Virus record (IMG/VR): IMGVR_UViG_3300009034_000200
Span: 1-24,681 of that record
Reading direction: 5' to 3' (one strand)
DNA: 24,681 nucleotides
From: a virus
Shown here: one piece after another, positions 1 to 6,046 of the stretch
Layout: each line of letters starts with the position of its first letter
Numbering within the stretch: the first letter of the stretch is position 1
Program-made: the position numbers and the translations under genes
Notes under the pieces: model-generated
Told to the model about the DNA's origin: nothing
The model's input: the letters and a program-made list of their open reading frames with translations, nothing else
Databases searched by the model: none

Positions 1-60
1 GACGGTTATCATAAAACCGCAGACGGCGCGTTAATGTATTGTGGCAGGGTGGGCGGGTAA
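1..60 (+). CDS. C-terminal end of an unidentified gene (partial)
   Basis: Reading from base 1, frame 1 is open for 19 codons and ends in TAA at 58-60. The residues are DGYHKTADGALMYCGRVGG. The stretch has the look of a real protein tail: hydrophilic, no rare-codon clutter, stop just before a terminator at 117-158. It loosely recalls the C-termini of small cysteine/histidine-containing phage proteins, but 19 residues are too few to name a family. The strand and position fit the rest of the module, so I read it as the last gene of an upstream transcription unit. It could also be a chance open frame. Confidence 0.4.
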   Translation, partial: DGYHKTADGALMYCGRVGG

Positions 61-116
61 GATATAAATATAATACTTGTATTTTTCTTGACTATAGGTT
101 AAAATAGTTAAGATAG

Positions 117-158
117 CGGATGGGCAGCATCCAGAAGATGCCCATCCGTTTTTCTTTT
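117..158 (+). terminator. Rho-independent terminator upstream of the HNH gene
   Basis: A perfect 10-bp stem (117-126 CGGATGGGCA with 139-148 TGCCCATCCG) with a 12-nt loop is followed by TTTTTCTTTT at 149-158. It closes the transcription unit ending at base 60 and sits about 30 nt before the HNH start codon. The left arm can instead pair with 159-169 (see findings). Confidence 0.8.
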
Positions 159-189
159 GGGTGCTGCCCCCGCATTGTAGGGGTAGAAA

Positions 190-693
190 ATGAAAGAGCC
201 AAGCTGGACGTTAAAGGTCAAGATAAGAGACAATTACACCTGTAAGTTTTGTGGTGAAGGGACTTTCGACCACGAATTTGTAGATGCCCACCACATCAAG
301 CCCAAAAAAGATTATCACCATCTCGCTGAAGTTGTAGAAAACGGTGAGACACTTTGTATGCTATGCCACATAAAAGAGCATTATAAGCGGGGAGATTGGT
401 GGAGTTGCGTATTGATAATATTCAGATTGTTGTATTTGATGATGAAACGGGCGCGGTGGCCGATCTTTACTTTCAAGGATTACAGTACGGTAAGGGCGTT
501 ATATCACGAATGTTCGCTTAAAGGGTTTAATTACTCTGATGCAGCACAAATACTTCAATGTAGTGAATCTACCATTCGCCGCCGCCTAAAAAAAATAAAA
601 AGATATTTCCCCCACATAATAGACCAAAAAGGCCGTATTATCTACCAGCCATTGCCGCCAAACTGGGAATCCCATATAAAACAGCAACTCTAA
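190..693 (+). CDS. HNH endonuclease with C-terminal helix-turn-helix
   Basis: This 167-aa protein has a zinc-bound HNH nuclease fold. C18xxC21 and C56xxCH60 form the zinc site, H34-H35 supply the catalytic histidine region and N51 the middle asparagine. After a hydrophobic, tryptophan-rich linker (about 70-92), residues 113-135 form a helix-turn-helix (FNYSDAAQ..C.ESTIRRRL), so the nuclease is fused to its own DNA-binding domain. The start follows an AGGGG ribosome-binding site about 7 nt upstream. HNH proteins encoded beside terminase genes are known to assist DNA cleavage during packaging in cos-type phages. Here a zinc ribbon and TerS follow immediately, so that role is plausible. A homing endonuclease is the alternative: such proteins also fuse HNH with DNA-binding modules, and the position between transcription units would suit a mobile gene. 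Family assignment is firm, role is inferred. Confidence 0.9.
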   Translation: MKEPSWTLKVKIRDNYTCKFCGEGTFDHEFVDAHHIKPKKDYHHLAEVVENGETLCMLCHIKEHYKRGDWWSCVLIIFRLLYLMMKRARWPIFTFKDYSTVRALYHECSLKGFNYSDAAQILQCSESTIRRRLKKIKRYFPHIIDQKGRIIYQPLPPNWESHIKQQL

Positions 694-699
694 TGACAC

Positions 700-729
700 A
701 TTCAGCCTATAAGTATAGAGAGGCTGAAT
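700..729 (+). promoter_or_regulatory. Hairpin covering the ribosome-binding site of the zinc-ribbon ORF
   Basis: ATTCAGCCT (700-708) is perfectly complementary to AGGCTGAAT (721-729), with a 12-nt loop. The Shine-Dalgarno sequence GAGAGG (718-723) runs into the right arm, and the start codon ATG (730-732) follows the stem directly. No U-tract follows, so this is not a terminator. It would hide part of the ribosome-binding site when folded. The HNH gene ends at 693, so ribosomes finishing there would disturb the stem. The regulatory role is inferred. Confidence 0.5.
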
Positions 730-865
730 ATGTCGAATCAAATCAAATTGAGCGGTCACAACGCACCCCGACCACCTACGATTTCTATAGTAAAAGAGCT
801 AAAATGCTGCCCCTCTTGTGGAGCTAATCGAAGCCTGTTATTGTGAATGTGGTTATGGGTTCTAA
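730..865 (+). CDS. Small zinc-ribbon protein, reading frame interrupted (probable +1 shift)
   Basis: From ATG 730, behind GAGAGG, the frame encodes MSNQIKLSGHNAPRPPTI and then a CCPSCG zinc knuckle. It then runs into SLLL and a TGA at 844-846. In the +1 frame the same DNA reads IEACYCECGYGF and stops at TAA 863-865. This is exactly the second half (CxC, CG) expected of a zinc ribbon that opens with CPSCG. The two halves join somewhere in 815-832 if one base is skipped. The most economical reading is a short zinc-ribbon gene of about 45 codons with a one-base insertion, either a real mutation, a sequencing/assembly error or a programmed +1 shift. Small zinc ribbons occur near phage terminases, but no function can be given. 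The repaired end also gives TerS a natural start three bases later. Confidence 0.5.
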
Positions 866-867
866 AA

Positions 868-1308
868 ATGCAGTCAGGTGTAAAAGAAAGATACGATACA
901 TTCATAGCAAATATGGTAGCAAATGGTATGAATGGGGCTTTAGCTGTAAGGGAAACGCCCGGATATAGCAACAAGTATGCAAGAACTACAGCTCGTCGCC
1001 TATCTACAATTGACTACATAAAAGACGGAATAGCCAAAAAGCAGGCAGAATTACTTGGAAAACTGCATATTACAGCCGAGGAAGTGGTTCAAAGATTTAT
1101 AGATGTAGCAGACAGAGCGAAAAGCGCGAGCGACTTTGTCAACGAAAACCGAGCATTAGAAAATCTTGGCAAGCATTTGGGCATCTTCAAAGAAAGCGCT
1201 CCGCATCCAGAGAGAGAAAAGGCCAGGCGAGCATTGCAGGAAGCTGAACGCATAGAATTGACGAGACTTGCAAGGCTGAGAACAAATGAGTTGTCAAATA
1301 GGAACTAA
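868..1308 (+). CDS. terS: Terminase small subunit
   Basis: This 146-aa protein matches the layout of the Terminase_2-type small subunits, which recognise phage DNA and recruit the large subunit. An N-terminal HTH-like segment (FIANMVANGMNGALAVRE then GYSNKYARTTARRLST) is typical of the 'NATQAAIRAGYS..TA...A.RLL' pattern. It is followed by an oligomerisation region (KKQAELLGKLHITAEEVVQ, then ENRALENLGKHLGIF) and a charged helical tail. An in-frame ATG lies upstream at 847, but it has no Shine-Dalgarno sequence and would add MWLWVLK, which overlaps the repaired zinc-ribbon frame. I prefer 868, three bases after that frame's stop. TerL lies about 1 kb downstream behind four or five small ORFs, wider than usual. 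Confidence 0.82.
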   Translation: MQSGVKERYDTFIANMVANGMNGALAVRETPGYSNKYARTTARRLSTIDYIKDGIAKKQAELLGKLHITAEEVVQRFIDVADRAKSASDFVNENRALENLGKHLGIFKESAPHPEREKARRALQEAERIELTRLARLRTNELSNRN

Positions 1309-1328
1309 TCTGGTAGGGTGGACGAAGT

Positions 1329-1487
1329 ATGATACGAAGATGGATAAAAAAATACGGCTACAAAGTAACACTGATTGATAAGAGTCCATTTGGAGATGTT
1401 ACGATGCGGTTTCTTGAGCCTAAAAACATAATTGGTTATATAGATAATTGGTGTCGCATTTTCTTCTCCAAATTCACGGGAAAATAA
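1329..1487 (+). CDS. 52-aa hypothetical protein
   Basis: ATG 1329 follows a GGGTGG purine run and opens a 52-residue frame ending at TAA 1485-1487. It starts MIRRWIKKYGYKVTLIDKSP, contains FGDVTMRFLE and NWCRIFFSKFTGK, and has a basic N-terminus. I do not recognise a family. Support comes from context: it fills the only gap between TerS and the next ORFs, and its stop overlaps the next start (TAATG), a junction used repeatedly in this genome. Too short for domain analysis by eye. Confidence 0.55.
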   Translation: MIRRWIKKYGYKVTLIDKSPFGDVTMRFLEPKNIIGYIDNWCRIFFSKFTGK

Positions 1488-1585
1488 TGAACAAAGATAA
1501 TATAAAGTTTTACATAGTGGCCTTTGGCGCCCCACTTATAGTTCTCATTAACTTAATAACCCTGATTATTATTCTTTTGAAATGA
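1487..1585 (+). CDS. 32-aa single-pass membrane peptide
   Basis: ATG 1487-1489 overlaps the preceding stop and opens a 32-residue frame ending at TGA 1583-1585. That stop in turn overlaps the start of the SEC-C gene (ATGA). The peptide begins [18 protein letters not shown], and residues 8-31 form one uninterrupted hydrophobic helix ending in a single lysine. The double overlap (TAATG in, ATGA out) supports genuine, translationally coupled expression. The role is unknown. A holin-like or membrane-regulatory peptide is possible, but nothing beyond hydrophobicity says so. Confidence 0.5.
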   Translation: MNKDNIKFYIVAFGAPLIVLINLITLIIILLK

Positions 1586-1899
1586 TAGCTCCAATAATCA
1601 AAGTCAAAGAGCCGGGCAGAAATGAGCAGTGCCCATGTGGTAGTGGAAAGAAGTACAAAAAATGCTGCATGGTCAAGCAGAACAAGCGGCTAACTCAACA
1701 GGGCTTTGAGCTATGCTTTAAGAAGCTCGTAAAGGACGCTGGAGGCTCACTTGACATATCCTGTATGGATATAGAGCTATTACCCAAAGATGAGGCCTTG
1801 GCCCTCGGCTACAACGCAGAGGAAGATTCATTCCACTTTGAGGTTGTTAAGTTCAAGAAAAGCCCTATAATACAGGCTGATAAAAGGATAAGAGTATGA
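1582..1899 (+). CDS. SEC-C motif (zinc-binding) protein
   Basis: This 105-aa protein has an almost canonical SEC-C motif near its N-terminus: [19 protein letters not shown] at residues 11-29, with zinc ligands C17, C19, C28 and C29. The motif is named from the SecA C-terminus, where it binds SecB and ribosomes. It is also found alone in many small bacterial and phage proteins, whose roles are mostly unknown. The remaining 75 residues ([16 protein letters not shown], then [10 protein letters not shown]) look like a small alpha/beta domain that I do not recognise. The start overlaps the stop of the 32-aa peptide and its stop overlaps the next start (ATGAC), so it belongs to a coupled chain 1329-2087. 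The zinc motif is certain, the function is not. Confidence 0.85.
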   Translation: MIAPIIKVKEPGRNEQCPCGSGKKYKKCCMVKQNKRLTQQGFELCFKKLVKDAGGSLDISCMDIELLPKDEALALGYNAEEDSFHFEVVKFKKSPIIQADKRIRV

Positions 1900-2087
1900 C
1901 GACCCAAGAAAAACTACAAGCGATATTGGCTGACGGATGGGAGATAAAGATTTATGCAAGGGATTATCCTACTAACGTAGGGTATAGTGCTACAAAAGGC
2001 GACCGAAACATATCAGATATAAATCATTCATTTGATGAATATATAAATATGGTTTATGTCGTATTAGCGGGAGAAAAGTTTGGATAA
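1896..2087 (+). CDS. 63-aa hypothetical protein
   Basis: The ATG at 1896 overlaps the SEC-C stop by 4 nt (ATGA). The 63-residue product begins [20 protein letters not shown] and continues with an acidic, aromatic stretch ([18 protein letters not shown]). It looks like a small soluble alpha/beta protein. The 'L..GWEI.IYA' opening resembles many short phage proteins of unknown function. It is the last gene before the terminator at 2126-2158, so it closes the HNH-TerS unit. Confidence 0.75.
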   Translation: MTTQEKLQAILADGWEIKIYARDYPTNVGYSATKGDRNISDINHSFDEYINMVYVVLAGEKFG

Positions 2088-2125
2088 CTAAACAAATCCA
2101 CCACAGGGATTTAGAACTTAGAGAT

Positions 2126-2158
2126 AGGTCGTTAAGGTAAAACTTAGCGACCTTTTTT
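2126..2158 (+). terminator. Rho-independent terminator before the TerL operon
   Basis: An 11-bp stem (2126-2136 AGGTCGTTAAG with 2143-2153 CTTAGCGACCT, one G-U pair) with a 6-nt loop is followed by a T run to 2158. The next ribosome-binding site (TTGGAG, 2160-2165) begins at once and the start codon is at 2175. No promoter fits between terminator and gene. Confidence 0.87.
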
Positions 2159-2174
2159 ATTGGAGAAAAAACAA

Positions 2175-2351
2175 ATGACCAGAATAGACAAATCAAGAGA
2201 CGGGATAATTGGGCCAAAGCCAGTAGCGATTATTGACCCTGAGCCTATTGGGGAAGTGATGGTTATGCCCGAAACAAAACCCAAGAAGAAAGCCAGGAAG
2301 AAAGCAAAGAAGTTCACGCCGGTAATGAAGGCCAGGAAAACACGGAAATAA
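2175..2351 (+). CDS. 58-aa lysine-rich peptide upstream of TerL
   Basis: ATG 2175 sits 9 nt after TTGGAG. A TTG at 2160 is in frame but lies inside that ribosome-binding site, so I reject it. The product starts MTRIDKSRDGIIGPKPVAII, is proline/acidic in the middle and ends in a strongly basic tail (KKKARKKAKK, KARKTRK), which suggests nucleic-acid contact. The stop overlaps the TerL start (TAATG), so the two are translationally coupled. No family is recognised. A basic tail this close to TerL may mark a packaging accessory, but that is inference. Confidence 0.72.
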   Translation: MTRIDKSRDGIIGPKPVAIIDPEPIGEVMVMPETKPKKKARKKAKKFTPVMKARKTRK

Positions 2352-3991
2352 TGGATCCCCAAAGCCAAAAACCTGAAGAGATAGCTGCCATAGATGCCCC
2401 GTACTGGATGCACCTCAATCAAATCCTGATAGACGGCCAGCCCTTTGATTTGAACGGCAGGAAATATCAGCAGGATATTATGCGCGCAGAAACTCCTGAC
2501 GGGAAATTCAAGCATAATGAGGTCATTCGCAAGGCTGCTCAGATAGGCATTACCATTATAAAGGTGGCAGAGACTACGCACGGTGCTCTGTATGGCATTT
2601 ATCCGCAGGGAATTATCATTTACTTTCCCAATAAGACAGCAGTTGAATTATTTAGCAAGGACCGGTTCAAGCCGTTTGTGGAAGACAATCCGGAAACTAT
2701 CGGAAAGTTCATGGGCAAGACTGACAGTGTTTATATCAAGAGATTTGGAAAGACTAATATTCGTTTCTTCGGCGGCACAGCGACAAAGAGAATAGCGGGA
2801 ATTAAGAAGGATGCTATGGCTGTTCGACAAACGCCCGCAGACTGGATACTCTTGGATGAGCGGGATATGTTTGACGAGGACATGGCTCAACAGGTCAATC
2901 AAAGGCTCGCCAACTCCAAGATATGGCGCAGAACGGACATGGGAACGCCGACTATACCCGACTATGGGCTTGATATGTTATACAAGAGGTCTAATCAATG
3001 TCGCTGGCAGATACAATGTGAGTCCTGCAAGAAGCATACTTGCGTAGAGACTGAGTTCCCTGGCTGCATTAAGAAATCGGATATGTATGACTATTATTTG
3101 AAATGTTCACATTGTGGCGAAAGGCTCGATCCGAACAACGGAGAATGGATAGCAGATTATCCAAAGCGAGATACGGTAGGCTACTGGCCTTCGAGATTAC
3201 TTAATCCAAACTGCAAGTTCGACATCGTTCTCAAAGAATATGCGGACCCCGAAGGAAACAACACGACAGAGGGAGAGTTCCAGCGTACCGTCATGGGCTT
3301 GCCTCATATCGACTCAGAGGACGAATTATTAGAATCAGATGTTTTCGCTTGTTGCGGCAGGGACCAGATGGCGCTTGACAGCAAAATGGGCTGCGCCATG
3401 GGTGTCGATGTGGGAAATCCGCTCCATGCCGTTATCGGCTATCGTAAAGACCGGGGCCGTTATCAGGTAATCAAGGTTGCAAGAGTTCCTGACTGGGGAG
3501 CTTTGCATGATTTGGCGAGGCAGTTCAACGTCAAATCAGATGTTATAGATGCGCTCCCCGAATATCACCGGGCGAGGGAGTTCCAGAAGGCCGAAAAACA
3601 CGCCGTATATCTATGCCATTACAACGAAACACAGAGGCAGTTTGATGTATGGACGGCGGAGAATATTGTCACAGTGAATCGAACAGAGATATTTGACGCT
3701 ACGCACTGCATGGTCAAAGACCCCGGAATACTGACCATTCCTCGATGCAACGAGGAGATAAAGGTATTCGCTCATCAGATGACACGCTCTGTCCGTGTTC
3801 TGGAAACTGATTTAAGGACAGGCTCTAAAATCTATCGTTATCGGCGCAGAGGAGACAAGGAAGACCACTATAGAAATGCTCTTAATTATTTCTTATTGGC
3901 TTGTAAAAAAATAGGAATACCAAGAGAAATCAGGGCCGACCACAAAAGAGCCGTTATGCAAGATATGAGTTATAAAGTAGGAGTACCATAA
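2351..3991 (+). CDS. terL: Terminase large subunit (GpA-like ATPase/nuclease)
   Basis: This 546-aa protein is the packaging motor that cuts concatemeric DNA and pumps it through the portal. It follows the lambda GpA-type plan. The N-terminal ATPase has a degenerate Walker A region around 60-68 (RKAAQIGIT, in the position of the family's 'SAQVGKT/S'). A Walker B follows at 165-170 (WILLDE) with the catalytic acidic pair. A zinc ribbon (C223xxC226, C252xxC255) lies between the ATPase and nuclease domains, as in GpA relatives. The RNase H-like nuclease begins at GVDVG (351-355, first aspartate D353) and ends with a conserved-looking DHYRNALNYFLLA helix. Length is normal for a podovirus-type GpA relative. 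The start overlaps the 58-aa gene's stop and the stop overlaps the next start. GpA-type terminases usually make cohesive ends, which would fit an HNH partner. The end type cannot be read here. Confidence 0.95.
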   Translation: MDPQSQKPEEIAAIDAPYWMHLNQILIDGQPFDLNGRKYQQDIMRAETPDGKFKHNEVIRKAAQIGITIIKVAETTHGALYGIYPQGIIIYFPNKTAVELFSKDRFKPFVEDNPETIGKFMGKTDSVYIKRFGKTNIRFFGGTATKRIAGIKKDAMAVRQTPADWILLDERDMFDEDMAQQVNQRLANSKIWRRTDMGTPTIPDYGLDMLYKRSNQCRWQIQCESCKKHTCVETEFPGCIKKSDMYDYYLKCSHCGERLDPNNGEWIADYPKRDTVGYWPSRLLNPNCKFDIVLKEYADPEGNNTTEGEFQRTVMGLPHIDSEDELLESDVFACCGRDQMALDSKMGCAMGVDVGNPLHAVIGYRKDRGRYQVIKVARVPDWGALHDLARQFNVKSDVIDALPEYHRAREFQKAEKHAVYLCHYNETQRQFDVWTAENIVTVNRTEIFDATHCMVKDPGILTIPRCNEEIKVFAHQMTRSVRVLETDLRTGSKIYRYRRRGDKEDHYRNALNYFLLACKKIGIPREIRADHKRAVMQDMSYKVGVP

Positions 3992-4191
3992 TGACAGGTG
4001 GCGGAAGTAAAACCATAAGACCAAAAACAACACCACCACCGGACCCGGCACCGACTCCGTTAATTATAGATGAGATTGAGGCCGCTAAAGAACGCCCAAG
4101 GAGAAGGAAAAAAGGCCGCCTTTCAAACATCCTGGCCGGGCGAATGATGACAGAACGCTCTCAAATATTAAAAACTAAGTTTGGAGAATAA
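3991..4191 (+). CDS. 66-aa basic peptide, first copy of a tandem pair
   Basis: ATG 3991 overlaps the TerL stop (TAATG). The product has a Gly/Pro-rich start (MTGGGSKTIRPKTTPPPDPA), then IIDEIEAAKERPRRRKKGR and a C-terminal LSNILAGRMMTERSQILK. It is clearly homologous to the next gene over its last ~50 residues. The 'KKGR..NILAGR' segment recalls the 'GR.STILTG' motif of short proteins found near the portal in many podophages, a few of which are reported virion components. That link is tentative. The basic patch suggests contact with DNA or another virion protein. Confidence 0.8.
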   Translation: MTGGGSKTIRPKTTPPPDPAPTPLIIDEIEAAKERPRRRKKGRLSNILAGRMMTERSQILKTKFGE

Positions 4192-4427
4192 AATGTCAGG
4201 AAGAGGAAGATATTCTAAAGAAGGATATAAAGGAATTGGAGAAAGAATAAAGCAATATCAACCTGGTGCTGAACCGACTCCGGCAACTATAGAGGAGATT
4301 GAGGGTGCCAAGAAACGCGGAAGGAAAAAAAGGAAAAAAGGCCGCTATGCAAACATCCTGGCTGGGCGATTGATGACGAAACGCTCTCAAATACTAAAGA
4401 CTAATTTTGGAGAATAAAAATGTCAAG
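4131..4427 (+). repeat. Tandem-duplicated DNA block, two ~70-nt near-identical copies
   Basis: 4131-4200 and 4357-4427 are nearly the same. Both run from CCTGGC(C/T)GGGCGA through TGATGAC, AACGCTCTCAAATA, TTTGGAGAATAAAA and ATGTCA. The repeat includes the C-terminal codons, the stop, the Shine-Dalgarno sequence and the first codons of the following gene. The spacing is 226 nt. Confidence 0.75.
4193..4417 (+). CDS. 74-aa basic peptide, second copy of a tandem pair
   Basis: ATG 4193 follows TTTGGAGA. An in-frame TTG at 4181 lies in that ribosome-binding site and is rejected. The N-terminus (MSGRGRYSKEGYKGIGERIK) differs from copy 1. From about residue 27 the two align almost residue for residue: EPTPATIEEIEGAKK, then KKRKKGRYANILAGR and LMTKRSQILKTNFGE. 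The pair arose by tandem duplication, and the duplicated block carries the next gene's ribosome-binding site. Function unknown, with the same tentative comparison as copy 1. Retention of two diverged copies suggests that both are used. Confidence 0.85.
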   Translation: MSGRGRYSKEGYKGIGERIKQYQPGAEPTPATIEEIEGAKKRGRKKRKKGRYANILAGRLMTKRSQILKTNFGE

Positions 4428-5001
4428 ACAACAATTTTCAGAAAGCTGGTTGAGCCATTATTACTGGCACATGCACGGCAGTAAGACACCCTGGATTTCC
4501 CCTACTGACGGCATTGATGCAACTTACAATGGCACTATAACCACTCAATGTGACTCTGCGGATTATGCGGTAACTGCGAGAGACAATGCTTCCGTTGTGG
4601 CATTAGCTGCTGCTAAAAAGGTGATAATCAAATTTCCGCCCGGCATAGTTTCCGTAGAATTTAGATTCAGGTTCAATGGTATTGCCGGCGACCAACACGT
4701 TTTACAGAAGTTTATTGCTGCTGGTGAGGACTATTACGACCTCGTAGATGTCCTGACGATTGACCAGGGCACACAACAGCATACATCCGGTGCGGCTGGG
4801 ACGGGTATATGGTTCTGCGATACCGTCTCATCAGCAGGTGAGAAGTGGCTGACTGCTACTACGCAGCTAAGCGATACATCTAATCATATAGGTCGAGATA
4901 CTCAAAATGTTCATGGCTATGACAGAGTTTGGTTTGTGGCCTCAACCCTCGATACGGCAAATTCTGGAACTACTCTTTATATCGACTGGAAGCAACTCTA
5001 A
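4420..5001 (+). CDS. 193-aa beta-rich putative virion protein
   Basis: The protein begins MSRQQFSESWLSHYYWHMHG behind TTTGGAGAAT. It has the alternating Thr/Ser/aromatic pattern of a beta-sandwich (IIKFPPGIVSVEFRFRF, HGYDRVWFVAST, TLYIDWKQL) and no signal peptide. I do not recognise the family. It is the first of six genes between TerL and portal whose products look like surface, decoration or fibre proteins. Its C-terminal pattern (YDRVWFV..LDTANSGTTLYIDW) resembles the ending of the next-but-one gene (NRVRVIY..TYDADGATVHTNCRI), so the two may share a fold. A decoration or tail-associated role is inferred from context only. Confidence 0.85.
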   Translation: MSRQQFSESWLSHYYWHMHGSKTPWISPTDGIDATYNGTITTQCDSADYAVTARDNASVVALAAAKKVIIKFPPGIVSVEFRFRFNGIAGDQHVLQKFIAAGEDYYDLVDVLTIDQGTQQHTSGAAGTGIWFCDTVSSAGEKWLTATTQLSDTSNHIGRDTQNVHGYDRVWFVASTLDTANSGTTLYIDWKQL

Positions 5002-5013
5002 GGAATAAAACAA

Positions 5014-5304
5014 ATGGCTTTAGAAATTGAATTTAAGAACATAGATGTAAAAAGAAAACTTCGTGGACAATATAGAATCTCGACAGATATGGAATTGGTT
5101 GATGGGACGAATATTTTATTTTCTTACCCTTTCGGTTGTGATTACAAACCTGGTGACAATATTGCCGACAGGATTGACAATGTCAAAGAAGAATTACAGG
5201 ACGCACTCGATAATTTTGGCTTGGAATACCAGTTAAAGAACAATCCGACACTGAGCAATAAGTTAAACGGCCTCAAATCGGAGCTCACAATCCCTCAATT
5301 ATAG
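5014..5304 (+). CDS. 96-aa hypothetical protein
   Basis: Starts MALEIEFKNIDVKRKLRGQY after AAGGAA and has no signal peptide or membrane segment. A short N-terminal beta region (ELVDGTNILFSYPFGCDY) leads to an acidic helix (ADRIDNVKEELQDALDN) and a polar tail. No family is recognised. It sits between two beta-rich putative surface proteins with 9-12 nt gaps, so it is probably cotranscribed with them and may be a chaperone or adaptor for one of them. Confidence 0.82.
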   Translation: MALEIEFKNIDVKRKLRGQYRISTDMELVDGTNILFSYPFGCDYKPGDNIADRIDNVKEELQDALDNFGLEYQLKNNPTLSNKLNGLKSELTIPQL

Positions 5305-5314
5305 GAGTGAAACA

Positions 5315-6046
5315 ATGAATAAAGTTAAATCAATAATGTGCAAATACTGGACAGCCTGGCTTTTGACGGTATGTTGCGTTTTACTTTTCATTATTCCAGG
5401 CACACCGGTTCAGGCAGCCTTGACAAAAAGTGTAGCGGCAGTTGACGAATGGGCGGAGGTGGCCCAAAACACAATAAGAGAAGGGGCTACCGTTGATGTA
5501 TCAGGTTGTTATACTGCGACATTACATATATATTGCTGTTTATCGAGTGCAACAGCCCATACCGGAACTGAAATAATTGTCCAACTATCAAGTAATACAT
5601 CCGGTGATGAGGATTGGACGCCGTTGACAAAGTTCATCGGGCCGATAGGAACTGCACACAAAATTGACCTTGGCGGTGATGAGGCCGCCGCTCAAACAGT
5701 TTTGACGGTTACGGACCCTGTTACTAACAATTTAGACCACAACGGGAAATTCATATTTATTGAACATACAGGGACGGTAGCCAACAGTGAAATTGTATAT
5801 CAAACCACCAATAGCGGGGATGCCGGCGATACTATTACAATACTGGATGGTCTTACTAATGCACAGACGGCGGCGGCAAGCGATTTTTATGATATTGACC
5901 ACGCGACTAATTCCGCTGTTGGTATGTATCCGATTCCTTTACCAATGTCGGCAAATCGAGTCAGAGTCATTTATAACAACACCTATGATGCTGATGGTGC
6001 GACTGTTCATACTAATTGTAGAATAACAAAAACAACAGCTTTATGA
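5315..6046 (+). CDS. 243-aa putative virion or surface protein with signal peptide
   Basis: GGAGTGAAACA precedes ATG 5315. The first 34 residues form a textbook Sec signal peptide: a basic start (MNKVKSIMCKYW), a long hydrophobic core (LLTVCCVLLFIIP) and a V-x-A SPase I site (PVQA|ALTK). The mature part is beta-rich and cysteine-containing (VDVSGCYTATLHIYCCLSS), with a repeated hydroxy-rich pattern and the ending NRVRVIYNN. The cysteines would suit an oxidising compartment. An internal Met8 still leaves the hydrophobic core. I know no function. It stands in a row with two further signal-peptide proteins, and its stop overlaps the LamG gene start (ATGA). Placing an exported protein inside a head-and-packaging module is unusual. 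Confidence 0.88.
   Translation: MNKVKSIMCKYWTAWLLTVCCVLLFIIPGTPVQAALTKSVAAVDEWAEVAQNTIREGATVDVSGCYTATLHIYCCLSSATAHTGTEIIVQLSSNTSGDEDWTPLTKFIGPIGTAHKIDLGGDEAAAQTVLTVTDPVTNNLDHNGKFIFIEHTGTVANSEIVYQTTNSGDAGDTITILDGLTNAQTAAASDFYDIDHATNSAVGMYPIPLPMSANRVRVIYNNTYDADGATVHTNCRITKTTAL

Noticed and set aside
71-98. TAATAC...ACTATAGG, both halves of a T7 RNA polymerase promoter.
   Set aside because: The two halves are 14 nt apart instead of 5, and no second copy is found before other genes, so it is a coincidence.
69-114. Promoter-like pieces TTGACT...TAAGAT (88-93, 109-114) and TATAAT at 69-74.
   Set aside because: The spacer in the first pair is 15 nt, shorter than usual, and transcription would start inside the terminator at 117. 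TATAAT at 69 has no -35 partner. A/T-rich DNA gives such matches by chance.
756-974. Minus-strand 72-codon frame across the zinc ribbon and TerS.
   Set aside because: It crosses two better-supported plus-strand genes and lacks recognisable features. No minus-strand gene in the window has independent support.
2144-2581. Minus-strand frame of 145 codons over the start of the TerL unit, with phenylalanine-rich hydrophobic stretches.
   Set aside because: The hydrophobic run is the reverse image of lysine-rich codons (AAG/AAA) in the 58-aa gene. It covers a terminator and TerL.
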